A stretch of 64,000 nucleotides of DNA, taken from the NCBI RefSeq assembly GCF_032854445.1, contig NC_088297.1, positions 3,533,991 through 3,597,990 of the forward strand, read 5' to 3'. The position numbers were made by a program, and so were the translations under genes. Positions 46,943 to 61,802 of this stretch are shown piece after piece. The notes under the pieces were generated by a model that worked only from the letters and a program-made list of their open reading frames with translations, had not been told where the DNA came from and made no database searches. This DNA comes from Liolophura sinensis (Eukaryota > Mollusca > Polyplacophora > Chitonida > Chitonidae). The first letter of the stretch is position 1. Every line of letters begins with the position of its first letter.

Positions 46943-47195
46943 TATAATTTGTTTTATACTAAATCTACAGTGTATAGCTGGCAATAGGCATACGAACGTA
47001 AATTTAAAAGCCAGTAATTTATTTACCAAGGTCAATTTTATAGTCTGATAAAGCGAATGATATAAAAGTGTAGGCATATCTATTGATCAGGTGTAGATCA
47101 ACCGTGTAGTGTACAAAATAAACAGACAAACAAATATACGGGGCAACATACCAAATGGAAGCAAGGCCTAGATGGAAACCGGGGTTAGACGTGTG
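46943..47195. other. No feature recognised
   Basis: Unassigned spacer between two SINE-B copies. Confidence 0.5.
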
Positions 47196-47590
47196 TATGT
47201 ATGCTAGGGTTTTTACGTCGTGCTTAAAGGAGAAGTAAACATAAAATGTTGTCCAAAAATATATTTATTAAACACGTGTCACATGCTCATTTATAACATG
47301 ATTACACAAATGCTATATATACTAACAGGTGGTCTCAAATACCCATCGTACAAACATTTTTTTCATGTGGTTCTTACTCTTTAAAGAAAAATCGAAAAAA
47401 AATATTGAAGGTCACATTTACGACGGACTTTTGGCACTCTTTCACCTTTTTTTATTTTTCACATTTTTTATTGTAATTTTTTTATGTTCTCTAAAACCTT
47501 TATCAACTTTTCATTCATGTGACGACGAGAGCTCATTAGGTATGTATACACATTCTGTGTCTTCTTGTTACAGTGCGAGGCCATGACCCC
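47196..47590 (-). mobile_element. SINE-B, split by a foldback element
   Basis: The left part (GTATGCTAGGGTTTTTACGT and CGTGCTTA) and right part (CAACTTTTCATTCATGTGAC and GACGAGAGC) are contiguous in other SINE-B copies. The gap is filled by 47227-47500. Confidence 0.8.
47227..47500. mobile_element. Foldback element family 1, copy C, internally deleted
   Basis: Begins AAGGAGAAGTAAACATAAAA and ends near CTCTAAAACCTT, with TA at both edges. The right arm shares CAAATACCCATCGTACAAAC and TTTGGCACTCTTTCA with copy B. Confidence 0.75.
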
Positions 47591-47591
47591 G

Positions 47592-49992
<2,401 letters not shown>

Positions 49993-50142
49993 GAACCACT
50001 TCGGAAACTTCCACCATCTGCAAGTTGCAGGCAGGCGGAAAGGAAGTCTGCCTGAGCTGAATGCATAGCGACCGCTTTAGTAAGAGGTTCCTGAGCTATG
50101 GTGTTACTCTACCACGCTAACCGCTCGGCCACGGAGGGCCCT
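49993..50142 (-). mobile_element. SINE-A relative, head half, diverged
   Basis: CCACCATCTGCAAGTTGC, GGAAAGGAAGTCTGCC, AGCGACCGCTTTAGTAAGAG and CGCTCGGCCACGGAGGGCCC in family order. Confidence 0.7.
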
Positions 50143-50814
50143 TCAAGTCGACTAATGATGTAAGAAAATATGATACTCGTCATATAAATAATAACTCTCT
50201 TCAAAAAAGATTACTTTCATGAACTTCAAATATATATTTTTGCGCAGTGCGCCCGAGGGTTGGAGGGTTGGCAGGGGAGGGATGTTGATCAAAAGTGTAA
50301 TAAAGCGCTGTAAACGATTTCTGCACGTAACTATACATTATTAAGTGTTTGTAACATTTATAAGTGGACGTAGATCATGAACACGAAATCCCTCTTGGGC
50401 AAAGTGTTAAGTTACGGCTGCAGTCATGTAAAAGTTTTTTTTATCTGATCACATTTTCTTATAAACACAGAGCTATTTCTTATCATTAACTGTGTTTTTT
50501 TTGAGGGAGTTATAGAGAGATTTTATGCATTTAAACTAAAACCGCCAAGTACACAAATAAATTTGTGAAATTAATATCCATGTGGCGGACTCTTTAACAA
50601 ATCTGTCACAAACACCCCTTTAAAGAAGAAATCTCATTCCAGACAATATTTGTCTTTTTTTTTCGAGTATTTCTTAAAGTAAAAACACATTCCTATAATT
50701 CATTGTAGCATAAACTTTATAAGTTTGGTGATAAGTTACCCTTTATGTCTTTTTACGTTTATTGTTTATCGGGTAACCCTTGGGCGAGTAGTAATATCGT
50801 GCTTGTACAGCGCA
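50143..50814. other. No gene recognised
   Basis: A/T-rich; nothing identified. Confidence 0.5.
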
Positions 50815-50945
50815 TTCATTGACTCAGGAGCCTTTCAACAATGTGATCGCAGTTCGTTCAAGTCCAGCTCATTTTGGCTTCCTCTCCGACCTGTGGATGG
50901 TTTTCGGTAACCCCCGGGCTGTGCCCGGTAACCCCACCTTAGTAG
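50815..50945 (+). mobile_element. SINE-A fragment, diverged
   Basis: ACTCAGGAGCCTTTCAACAA, TTCAAGTCCAGCTCATTTTG, GGCTTCCTCTCCG and CCCCGGGCTGTGCCCGGT. Middle part deleted, tail absent. Confidence 0.75.
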
Positions 50946-51014
50946 CGTTCATCTTGGTGACTTCGAATATTAAACATGTTTTGAGTTTTCACCGCAACGG
51001 CACTCTACATACTT

Positions 51015-51240
51015 CGTTTTCTTCGTATAGAAAGTTTTCTTCGTATAGAAAGTTTTCTTCGTATAGAAAGCACAAACCGAATAAGGCTGTACAGTTTTAC
51101 ATACAGCACGAATAGGGCTGTACAGTTTTACATACAGCACGAATAGGGCTGTACAGTTTTACATACAGCACGAATAGGGCTGTACAGTTTTTCATACAGC
51201 ACGAATAGGGCTGTACAGTTTTACATACAGCACGAATTGG
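51015..51240. repeat. Two short arrays, 19-base then 31-base units
   Basis: TTCTTCGTATAGAAAGTTT x3-4 (to about 51070) is followed by six units of CGAATAGGGCTGTACAGTTT plus TACATACAGCA. Confidence 0.93.
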
Positions 51241-52025
51241 GCTCAGTTATACTTACGCCACGTATCAATGTCATTGCCCTAAAGATACCATTTTTCATAC
51301 ATATCATATTGATATGAAAAACAAGTTTTCTAGTCATTTTGTAGCTCATTTCATCACAGGTTGGAGACTAACGCTTACACAGGAAACATTTGTCTATCAG
51401 ATTACAAACTGCACAGGACAGCTTTGGGGGTCTCTACCAGAAAAGTGAATGATATAACATGTTCAATTTCCAAGCAAGCAGGATAAGCGCACGTCTCGCC
51501 TTGCATATACAAAACCCACTTTTTAATGATCTTAATAATAAGTTTCTTAAAATCAAGTTCGAATTGCTTAATGCTCTGAATGCGTGAGATTGGTCAGTCA
51601 GCTAGAGAGCAAACTTTATTTTTGAACACGTGCCCATTCACACGAATATAAGACCAGTGCTATAACCTGGTATCGCAAAACCTGAAGTAGCGGAGTGAAA
51701 ACGAATCAGTTGCACTGTCAGTGTGATACGGATATGTGTCGTTATTCACAATCTCTCATGCCCAGCTTCAGCCTTCTTATCTTCACGGGTGAATACGGTT
51801 GTTTCTCTTGCCCTTGTCAGGCGCAATTCGCTTTAGGAGGTTCGTGATGTTTCCTGCGTAAGGCAGGTCCTAATTGACTTAATCCAAGTACATCCAAGTG
51901 CTCAAGTACATTCGTCTTTACCTGCGCGTCCAACTATAAAGTAAGGCTGTCGTGCTGAACAACAGTAGCGGGTTCGAATCCAGGACCCGACATGTCGCGC
52001 CTTTGTTTCAACTGCTTTTTCTTCG
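51241..52025. other. No gene; tRNA-like B box at 51972
   Basis: GGGTTCGAATCC at about 51970 matches a B box. The upstream sequence does not fold as a tRNA by eye, so I treat it as a relic of a tRNA-derived element. Confidence 0.4.
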
Positions 52026-52898
52026 GGATATTTACCCCGGATAATCATGGATATATCCCACCCAAAAAGCTGGAGTTAGCATGTTAAAAAATGAAGCTTA
52101 TGGCAGAAAGAGATAAAAACAAAAGTGGAACTGGCTCCGCTCACTACGTAGTAGACCATTTCCGTCATCAGACAAGCTTGATCTTTGAAGCCTGTGCGAT
52201 TCACGAGGACACGTTTAGGACTAGGCTTATCTTGACCCCTAATCTTCTCGTGCGGACCTATAATCAGTATTCACAAATAAAATTGCTTTCTAAATCTAGT
52301 TGTACATGGTTTAGATAAACAGAATGAATAGGTATCAAATGTGCATTTTTCCAGAAAAAAGGTGAGACAGAGTTATTGTCACTTCTTGCAACATTGCCAT
52401 GAACCCAGTGACCTTGGTGTTGTTGAAGAGTTCTGTACAAAATTTGCTAGTAGTGGAAGTGCGGCGCATGCGCTTTTATATTCGTCACAATGCAAGTTTG
52501 AATGTCGGCAGTTTTTGGCCACACTTGAATACCCCACAGTGTAGGCGAATGCCACTTGAGATATTGTTCTTGTGTCATCATCTGTAAGGCAGAGAAGCCG
52601 AGGTAACCAACAAGACGTGGCAGGTCGATAGAGTTGGGGATTAGCTCTAATCTCCACTAACTGTCGATACTGACAGCAAACAGGGGATAACGGGATATTC
52701 AGGCGAACAGAGGGCCTTACTCGGGCCACAGCACATCGCGCGGGATTTGTTTTTATACGAGATAACTTGAAGAACGTCGTGTTTCGATAGTGATTAGGAG
52801 CAAGTCTCTGGTAATCATGGATAAATCCTTCCTAAAAAGCTGGAAATGTCGTGGATGAAAGCAAAACTAATCGGAGAAAGAGATAAAAAAATTGACTT
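52026..52898. repeat. Two copies of a dispersed sequence about 765 bases apart
   Basis: 52026-52132 and 52793-52898 share AATCATGGATAWATCC, AAAAAGCTGGA and GGCAGAAAGAGATAAAAA (or a close variant). Frames between them are unsupported. Confidence 0.6.
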
Positions 52899-53773
52899 GT
52901 GGAAAGGTATGGGTTTAAACAGCTTACGGATTCACAAGGGAAGGTGCTGATCAAAACGGAGGATTTGAACCACGGCGATTAGTGGTGCCTCGTGTTTGGC
53001 GATAAGCATAGAGACGATGAAGTTTGGGATGAGTGTCGCTGTATGACGATACTGATGCACGTGCTGTACCTTGGGGACGGAACGTAAATTAAGCACACTG
53101 TTAAGATGGCATCAGTCCGAATTAGGCATTAATCTCCATTAGCGCGGCTCGAGAGAACGGCTTTGATGACGCCGCCATGTCATGAAGCGTTCCCAATCTG
53201 CTTTTGAACTTTGGCCCTTTGCCTGCAAGTCTTCGGCACCCTCGACCTCCATCCCAAGCCAGGGAAGGAACTGAAATGATGTTCTATACATACGAACAAG
53301 AAATTCCAAAGCACTGCTCCTCAAGTAAGACAGCTACAAATATATATGACACTAGTAGTCTGTCAGATCTAGGCATTTGACTGTATAGCTTAATGAGAAA
53401 GCAAACTTGATAAAACAGCTTTCCCTCTTGTGTAATTACCATAGAATATCACTCAGAAGATGATTAAAATAACTGAAGGTTTTCGGTTATCATTGTGGGA
53501 CACATTTGTTCTTCGGGCTGTTATTAATGAGTTAACATTTTCATTTCCGGCCGGGCAAGTCAATGCATGATTGGTAAACACTAGGAAAGGTAAAAACGTG
53601 ACAGAACAGTGACCTCCGGGATCGAATATGGCCTCAGTGTACCCACATCAACTTGAGGGGTCAAGAAACGGTGGTCTGCCTCATAACAAAATCACTATGT
53701 ATTGTTTCAATTTAAGCCGAAGTCACAGCCGTTTGATTAAGCAAGAAATTATACCACACATTAAAATAAAATT
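52899..53773. other. No gene recognised
   Basis: Nothing identified; the frame at 53139-53324 is unsupported. Confidence 0.5.
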
Positions 53774-53786
53774 GCTACATAATTTA

Positions 53787-53795
53787 TCTATTCAT

Positions 53796-53830
<35 letters not shown>

Positions 53831-53968
53831 TTACATTGGTGTTTTACGCCCTACTCAAGAATATTTCACTTATACGACGGCGGCCAGCATTATGGTGGGA
53901 GGAAACCGGGCAAAGCCTGGGCAAAACCCACGACCATCTGCAGGTTGCTGCAGACCTTCCCACGTACC
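53787..53968 (-). mobile_element. SINE-A, 5'-truncated, with target-site duplication
   Basis: The exact 13-base GCTACATAATTTA occurs at 53774-53786 and 53969-53981. The tail is (TTTA)n; the copy stops after CTTCCCACGTAC, before the tRNA head. This is what incomplete LINE-driven reverse transcription leaves. Confidence 0.95.
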
Positions 53969-53981
53969 GCTACATAATTTA

Positions 53982-54985
53982 AAACTAATTGCTATAATAC
54001 ATTCTGTACATTATGGATGCTGTCGCTTTAAGAACGGATTTCTTTATAAAGAAAAAAAAAAACGTAAACAACCCTACAAGCAATCTGGAATTACGAAAGG
54101 AGCCCATAAACGTTATAACTCTGGTAGCTGTGATAAAACAAGTATGCAGCAACACCACCCGTATTCAAACCGACATCTGCCTGTGGAATGTGGTTGCATT
54201 GGTTCGCCGGCTTTCCGATCAGCAATTGTAAAGCGGTAACGAAGCTATTTTCTAATGCAAATGAGCAGGGTTAATCACATTGCTCTTTACCCGAACCACC
54301 AGACGGAGACATCGTGATAGAATACAGGGGGAATCTGATCCAGAAACTTTACCAAATTACTGAACATCGTCCGGATGACATGCCATTTCCAGTCGGGAAG
54401 AAATAGCAAGAGTCTCTGAATGATGTCGACCGATGGGCGTTTTTAAGTTTGCTTGGCACTATAACATATGAGGTCCAGACATTCTCTAATGACAAGTAAG
54501 ATTATTTGTAGACTAATTGTTGACAGTTTATGAAAACCCCAGGTTCTTGTATCAAATGACGAATCCACAGAACGGTTATCAATCACAGATGATCGTTACA
54601 GAAATAAAACCAATATATGGACCGAAAACTTCACTGCATCACCTTTTAAATGGAAACCATCTTCTTACCTCTATTTGGCTTTTTCCTTCGTCCATGTTTT
54701 GACAGGTGTTCTATACCTTGCGCATTAATTCTAGGGTATCTGATGTTTAATACAATGTGTTCAACCACCATTAGAAACAAAGTCCTAAGTAAACCTTTAG
54801 ATAGGCTTCATTCTCTTTGTAGCTATTGCTCAGAAGTTAATCAGCGAATGTGCTGCGATAAAAAGCTTTCAGGAACCTCGTGTTCTTTAATGGTACGAAT
54901 GCCGTTAAAGACTTCCGTTAAAGAAAAGTGGTCGATGTATGCATAAAAATAGAAAGAATATGAAAAGGAATATAGAAGAAATATC
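53982..54985. other. No gene recognised
   Basis: Frames at 54013-54231, 54517-54702 and 54650-54946 are not recognised. Confidence 0.45.
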
Positions 54986-55069
54986 GTAGAGTTTAAAAAA
55001 ATATTAGCTGCACAACATTCTAGAAAATTTAGAATGTTATAACCCAAATTTTCGAAAGATGACAAACCC

Positions 55070-55800
55070 AAATACACGTTGATGACTACAGCACGGAGAG
55101 TAAAACCAGAGCAACTGCGACGGTGTGACAATTGACAAATGGTCACACGTTAGTGGGGGATATCTCGTATTTTGCCGGAGCTGAAGCAGAATTCAGTCAA
55201 AAAAAAAAAAACAGTGCTGTTAATTAAAATTTATTATCAGTGGTCTAGGAATACTCAATATACTGTGATGTCATCACATTTAATAATACTCTAATAAACC
55301 GCATTCACACATATAATATTTGTATGTATACTTGGGGTTTAACGTCACACATAACAATGGGGAGTCATTCGGTGTGTGTATGCATGGCGTCTTCTTGTGG
55401 TAGAGCCAGTCCCAGCCAGTCACATTACACTAAGATGGGGCCAACCAGTCCTATTTAATTGCTCTAGCCTCCTGGGGCTGAGCGCCAAGCAAGGTAGCAG
55501 CAGCAAGCACCATTTTAAAACATAAAGACGTCCAGCACAAAGTAAAACCAAAAGACAGTGTGATAGCTGCCATGGCAAATGGTCACACGTAATCGGTGAA
55601 ATACAGCCTCTTGTTAATTTACCTCAGTCAGGGTTTTATTCTAACTGTTCATGTAAATGCATAAATGGTAGCAATCTACACGCTTCCTTGCATCATGGTT
55701 TACGCAGAATGAGGTAAAAAAACTGCACTGATGTTAACTGCAATATATTACACGTCACCGGTGTAGAATTACTCAAAATGCTGTGTTGTCATCACATTTA
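55070..55800. repeat. Diverged segmental duplication around a SINE-B
   Basis: About 55070-55300 and 55525-55800 share CAAATGGTCACACGT, ATTACTCAA-like and GTCATCACATTTAA stretches in the same order. Confidence 0.6.
55327..55520 (-). mobile_element. SINE-B, partial
   Basis: CTTGGGGTTTAACGTCACAC, GGCGTCTTCTTGTGG, CAGCCAGTCACATTACACTA and GCCAAGCAAGG in the order of the other - strand copies. The head is missing. Confidence 0.8.
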
Positions 55801-56588
55801 ACATACAATCACATTAAAACAATTAAAAGGGACCAGGCCTCCAGGATGATTAGTCCACCAGCAGAATTCTGGTTTATGCAGGAATACAATATAATTAAAA
55901 ACATACAGCACAGAGGGTAAAGTCTTTGGTACAAATATAGCAGTTCACGGCGATAAAATTATGTGGCTGACTGCTGTGATGCTGTGTATTTCTGGGAATC
56001 TTTCGTTTCTGTTAGCTGCAAAGATGACGTCACTATTTCAAGAGCCTAGCATGTAAACCCCCTATTCAGATGTTCATCGGCAAAAACAAAGTTAAACACG
56101 TGCATTAATGACGTTATGTCTGAAGCTCGTTTAGAGCACTGAAACGGGTCAGCGCGTTTGATTTATGGCAACATCGCAGTAGTGGTAATTCGTATGCACA
56201 AATCGATAAATCACCAAACTGGAGAAAACCTAACAGTAATTGAAACTGAACTGCGATGGGATGTAAATATATCACAACAGACTTGAGGTAATGAGTTGAC
56301 CTGCACTGAACCCGAAAACGGCTGCCATTGAAGAGTTAATAAGATTAAATTTGACTTCAAAGGCACAAGAGCGGTGAACTCATGGGAGATAATCACTTAT
56401 TTGTGGACTGGTAATCTAATTGTATGCAGATTTTCTAACGTTTTCTGACAGGTTAACTTTATTTCAAGACATAATTACAGGGGAAAAGAAAACGATCACA
56501 GACAATAATTTGCGTTGAATATAGTCCTATTAACTGGCAGATTTAGAATTGTGGGCCGAAACCTGGTATATACAGAAACGAATATAGC
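55801..56588. other. No gene recognised
   Basis: Nothing identified. Confidence 0.5.
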
Positions 56589-56832
56589 CACACACACACG
56601 CACAAAAAACAATCTAACACAACAACATGTGCTCTTTTTATTCAACACAGAAATGGGTTAACCCAACACAAACGTGTTAAATAAATGTGAAGTAGACAAG
56701 ACCTTGTGTTAATTTACCACAGTTAAATAGAGTTGTTCAAATATGACACGAGACTTTTGTTAGAAATGACACGTTTGTGTTCAACAACAACCAGGTGTTT
56801 TTTGTGTGCAATAATTTAACACAATATAACCT
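56589..56832. mobile_element. Possible foldback element
   Basis: CACAAAAAACAATCTAACAC at the left and GTGTTTTTTGTGTGC at the right are inverted. AACACAAACGTG and CACGTTTGTGTT are further inverted pairs inside. Single copy in this window. Confidence 0.5.
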
Positions 56833-57007
56833 GTAAAATAAAAAGGGAAACGGTGTATTCTTTAAACGGAATATCAAAATACAAAGAGCGTTTGTATTTT
56901 TATGGTCTCTTTAAAATGTCTCTCACAACTAGTTCGCCCTTAATCTACGCAGTTGTATAATAGCACTCGTTTTTTTGGAGGACAACAGTTTTACTGCGAA
57001 ATGGTAC

Positions 57008-57272
57008 TGCATTAATATTTATTTATTTATTTGATTGGTGTTTTACGCCGTACTCAAGAATATTTCGGCGGTCAGCATTATGGTGGGTGGAAACCGGGCA
57101 GAACCCGGGGGAAACCCACGACCATTGCAGGTTGCTGACAGACCTTTCCACTTACGGCCGGAGAGGAAGCCAGCATGAGCTGGGCTTGAACTCACAGCTA
57201 CCGCATTGGGGAGAGACTCCTGGGTCATTACGCTGCGCTAGCGCGCTAATCAACTGAGCCACGGAGGCCCCC
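57008..57272 (-). mobile_element. SINE-A, near full length
   Basis: Complete from (TTTA)n to CTGAGCCACGGAGGCCCC, with a small deletion after CAAGAATATTTC. GCATT on both sides may be a short duplication. Confidence 0.92.
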
Positions 57273-59395
57273 CGCATTCATAAAAAAAAACATTGTTTAT
57301 GGTAATGGTGAGTGACGGTATACTCAGTTAGTTAGGTCTGGGCAAATACTAGAAGAATTCGTCGCATATGACCGCGATAGAATATTGTGTGATTAACATG
57401 TAGACTGCGTAAGCGCATAATAAACGTATACTCAAGAGTTCCCGGATGTCTCAAGGGTCTAGATATGCCCAGGCATCCAGCTGATATATAGCGGAGACGA
57501 ACAGCACTATAAACATGGGGATCCAGTATCATCCAATCAAACGAACTCTAGGCTTCAAAAGTGCAGCCGGAATATATTTGCAAAGACAGAAGAAAAGGCA
57601 AATCTCTCTTTATTTGATCTCATCTTAGCTGCTCTACGTCAGAAAAACACTGTTATCTGTTGTAACAACTGACTTTTGCCACGCAACACAATCTCTAGGA
57701 CAGATCTGGCATGCTCCCTGGACTAACATCTCGTCTACTAGATCTTAAGTAACAGCTGTTAACAATTCACCCCTTAACCCCTGCTAGGAGGTAAAGTTTG
57801 ACCTCAGAGAGAACCAGTCAGACTTGTTGTTTAGCACTCAAATGAGTAAAGGATTGCTACAATGCTGCCAAAATAGTGGGACGCACTTCACCTCGGAATG
57901 GCGAGTCGGGTCAGAGCTGGAGACACCATTGTTCTTTTGTAGTACATGCCTACTACATGGCCAGACAATCGTTTTGGAACTGTATTTTTTTTTATTTTTG
58001 CAACAGTTTCACATATTTCTGTATAATATTATCGCATGAAGAGGTAATTCTAAGACTGCAAGTCTGCTGGGTTTAACTGAAGCTTAATCACTGTAAAATA
58101 CATTATCGGTTCAATATGCGCAGTCGCAACATTTGTTCGTTTGCTAAACGATACAGAAACAGAGAAGTGACTTGTCACAACGCATGGCTTGTCACCTGCC
58201 CTTCACAGATAAGGTATAAAAGTGTCCTGAAGCCACTATCACAAAGCGGCGTACAACATTTTCTATCGTACATTTGTCGTACGATATTTTGTACCGTACC
58301 GCTATCCTATAAGTGCAATTATCGCACATGTACTACATCTTTGTGAAACTGAGCCCTGTCCTTCACAGTTTTAACCTTGTCTATTTATGGTTCACAGCTA
58401 AATGATTCCTAATATCTGAGTCCTGTTTTTCTGGGCGTAACTGAAGAAAATGCGACCAGACAACGTCGCAAAACCACATGACGTGGGTCTGCAATGGCAT
58501 CCTGGTGGACATATGTACTTGTGTTTCGTTTCCGTTAACTCGTTTTTCCACGGCTTATTCAAGAATTTTTCACTAACACCACCGACAGGAGGCACAGTGT
58601 GACTCAAATTCGGGGTTCTTTTTAAAAAATTAACATTTTACAACCTGATAGGTTTAATGCACCCTAAGGAAAGTATGGTTTTTCAGTTCGTTACCCGATC
58701 AACGATAAGTAACTCCTTTTCCCCAATACGTGCAATACTCTTTTTTTTCAGCCTACTGCTCGTTTTTCACGATTCTTTCCACATCTTTGTCAACAGGGCT
58801 CTTTCCAAATAATCCTTTAACGCCTGAAGCACGTTTCTTTCCGCTGTTAGGATAGGTCACTGACACCCTCTCTTGTGATTACGCACAGCGGCTGTGTGAT
58901 TGCTCCACAGTGAAATAACGGGAGACAACTCAGTGAGCTGAGGGGATTAGGCACGATGGACGACCTGCTTGGTTGGCGGAAGAAATCAAGGAATTGGCCT
59001 CTAGTACGAACGGCATCAACTACGTCGCGAAAATTACCGCTGACAGCTGCCGTCGTTACACACCCCGTAACCAGGGACGAGTTAGATGTGGTAATATTCT
59101 GTGTGAAATTCTCTGCGGTCGCCTTGACCCAGAGGTGATACATGTACTTCAACTTCAAAAGACACCGTGCTATAGGCCTACCACCGTTAGAAAAGGTTAC
59201 ACCAGCTGTGCATGAATACTGAGTTCAGATCTACAGGTTCTGACTTTTGCTCGGAGTCTTTCCAATTATCACTCATGCAGACATCTTCTTACTTCCAGGG
59301 CCATTGTTTGACTAGTAGTGCAGAACGATGTGTTTCAAAATGCATACACACAACACGTACTGCGGATTTCGTATTATGTACTTTTGGAAATAATA
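57273..59395. other. No gene recognised
   Basis: 58545-58600 vaguely resembles a SINE-A tail. Overlapping frames at 58847-59215 on both strands are the densest in this stretch but match nothing I know. Confidence 0.45.
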
Positions 59396-59592
59396 TTTTA
59401 TTTATTTGATTTTTTTTCATTGTTGTTTTACGCCGTACTCAAGAATATTTCCCTTATACCACGGCGGCCCTGGGGAAACCCACGACCATCCTCAGGTTGC
59501 TGCAAGACCTTCCTATGAACGACCAGAGATGAAGCCATCATGAACTGGACTTGAACTCACAGCCACCGCATTGATGGGAGGATTCTGGATCT
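59396..59592 (-). mobile_element. SINE-A, partial and diverged
   Basis: TATTTATTTGATT, GTTTTACGCCGTACTCAAGA, CCCACGACCATCCTCAGG and TGAACTGGACTTGAACTCAC. An internal deletion lies around 59470. Confidence 0.85.
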
Positions 59593-60037
59593 TGGCCAGA
59601 ATAATAGCCAAACGCTGTGCTGTATATAGCCAGGCTGTGATGGCTTTTTAATATCCTCCTAAGTATTAGACAGCAAGAAACATGCCTCTAAAGCAACACT
59701 GGTCAAACATTAATGGCTATCTTCCCGTCCAGTTTCCATATTTCCGTGGTTTGTGTACAATGCGTTGTCCCAGATGACCCGCTGATCACCTGTAAACAGT
59801 TGCCGAGCAAAGACTCAAACCCGGCACCTTGTATGTTGGATGTTTTGAGCCATTTCGTGTTTTCTTTTAATTTCGCCGCGAAGACAAATGGAAACGCAAA
59901 AATATGAAAAGCGGGTTTTCTTGTTTTAATGGTGATAGTTTGCGTAATTTTTTTATATCAGCATATACATATATGGCTCCTTATTACCCTGTATTCTTAG
60001 TTTCTTTATTTCATTTTGGGCAACTGTTTTCGCAGAC
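59593..60037. other. No feature recognised
   Basis: Unassigned. Confidence 0.5.
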
Positions 60038-60122
60038 AAATTTATTTATTTATGTGGCTGGTGTTTTACACCGTACTCAAGAATATTTCACTTAAATATG
60101 ACGGCGGCCAGTATTATGGTGC
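60038..60122 (-). mobile_element. SINE-A tail fragment
   Basis: TTTATTTATTTATGTGGCTG, GTTTTACACCGTACTCAAGA and GACGGCGGCCAGTATTATGG. Confidence 0.85.
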
Positions 60123-60732
60123 TGCCAAATTAAGAAAACACAATTAGCCACCGTAGCCTAGCCTCTCTAGATCAGCATAATTAATCTGACCATAATAAGC
60201 CTGTGGTATTCTCCAACCCTGGAATTCTAATCCACAGCCACGCCGCGAAAATATCGGGCTCACTGCCATACACGCGAAGTCCCAGTGTCCTCGTCAAAAT
60301 GAAATCTACACTTAGTCCGACGTAACCAGAGCGATGGCCTCCTTTCGCTGGTTATACCCTTACCAAATGCATACCTTTCACACCCTAGACCCGTTACTGT
60401 TCCCTGGTCACGGGACATCAACAGGAGAATGTACATCAGTCTGATACGTGAAAGAGATCTAACAGTAAAGTTCGCTGCAAATAAGCCCTATTCGAGTTGA
60501 GCGGAAATCTCGCGAGAGTCACGTGATACTATAAAATAGTATAGTATCCAACAACAATATCCAAACTTACAGAGAGAATAATAATGTTAAGTTAGCCAAA
60601 CTATATGTGTAGAGTGAACAATGTAGTAAGAACTAAGTCGTTTCAGTTGTACACATATTCAAGCAATTCAGTCAGCAAATCAGACATGGGTCTGATCCTA
60701 GGACATTTGTAACTATCTCAGTATTAGTAGTC
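60123..60732. other. No gene recognised
   Basis: Nothing identified. Confidence 0.5.
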
Positions 60733-60968
60733 GGCCTCCGTGGCCTAGTGGTTAGAGTGATAGCGCAGTACAATACCCTGGAGGTTCTCAGCAATGTAAT
60801 CCCTGTTAATTCAAATTAATATCATGCTGGCTTGTTCTCCGGCCGTACGTGGGAAGGTCTGACAGCAACCTGTGGATGGGTCGTGAATTCCCCCCCCCCC
60901 CCCCCCCCGGGTTCTACCCGGTTTACTCCCACCGTAATACTGGTCGCCGTTGTACAAGTGAATTACTC
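60733..60968 (+). mobile_element. SINE-A variant with different head and poly-C tract
   Basis: The head reads GGCCTCCGTGGCCTAGTGGT, with A box TGGCCTAGTGG. The body and GTCGCCGTTGTACAAGTGAA follow. An 18-C run at 60891-60908 replaces the usual CCCCCGGG. The A-rich tail is lost. Confidence 0.85.
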
Positions 60969-61802
60969 GTTCACTACAAGTGTGACAAGGGATTGCTGTA
61001 ACAAGACTGCGTGGGTTGACTGACTCTCTAACTGCTTGATTTATTGATGTATTCACTCATATTGTGTCGAATGCTACAATGATCCGTAATTACATTTCTA
61101 TATACACACAGAATATAAATCAATAGTGTTCTATGTGCCTTAACGAACAATGTACTTAAAAGAATTCCCCTGACAATCAATCAGCCAATAAATCCATAAA
61201 AACATGTATCAACAAATCGTCTCCACCTGAGTCTCAGCTGGAGGTCTTTTTAAGACCTGTTATCTTATACGCTTAAACAGAAAGCTTATTTTGCATCCTC
61301 AGCCTTCTGTACGTGTCACGAAATCTCATTACACTACAACCTGGCTAGATTTCCCTCAACGAGAACTTGTCGTGTCGGCGAATTCCAGGTTATAAATAAA
61401 TCGAAAAAAAACCCTTTCGGAAAACATTTTTTCTCCTGAAGAGGACAATCAAATTTTCGTGTTTTTGCAACATTCGCGTCGGCTTGGTGTCGGCTCATTT
61501 GTTTCAACACCAGACACTAAATATTTATTTATGTAGCCATATTTTTTTTTGGGGGGGGAGGGGTCAAGATAGCGCCCTACGTAGTCTGTCTATTGCAGTG
61601 TTTTATCCCCATTCACATGCGGTGCAGGGCGGTTACAGAGCGCACCCGCTGGTACACTGTGGCAATGTGCTGTCACATGGTAGCGCGCGGTTGCCAAGCT
61701 GTAACGTACGATAAAAACTTTGTATCCATTAGGAGTTGGAAATAATGAGCAGTTACAGCGCAGTACCATCATGATCATACATTTGTGAACGTAACAATTC
61801 TA
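60969..61802. other. No gene; G-rich tract
   Basis: A T/G homopolymer stretch at about 61540-61563 (TTTTTTTTTGGGGGGGGAGG). Otherwise unassigned. Confidence 0.5.

Noticed and set aside
51925-51990. Possible tRNA gene at a perfect B box
   Set aside because: No matching A box or cloverleaf stems could be found by eye.
53628-54239. 203-codon open frame
   Set aside because: It passes through the (TTTA)n tail and body of a SINE-A with a proven target-site duplication.
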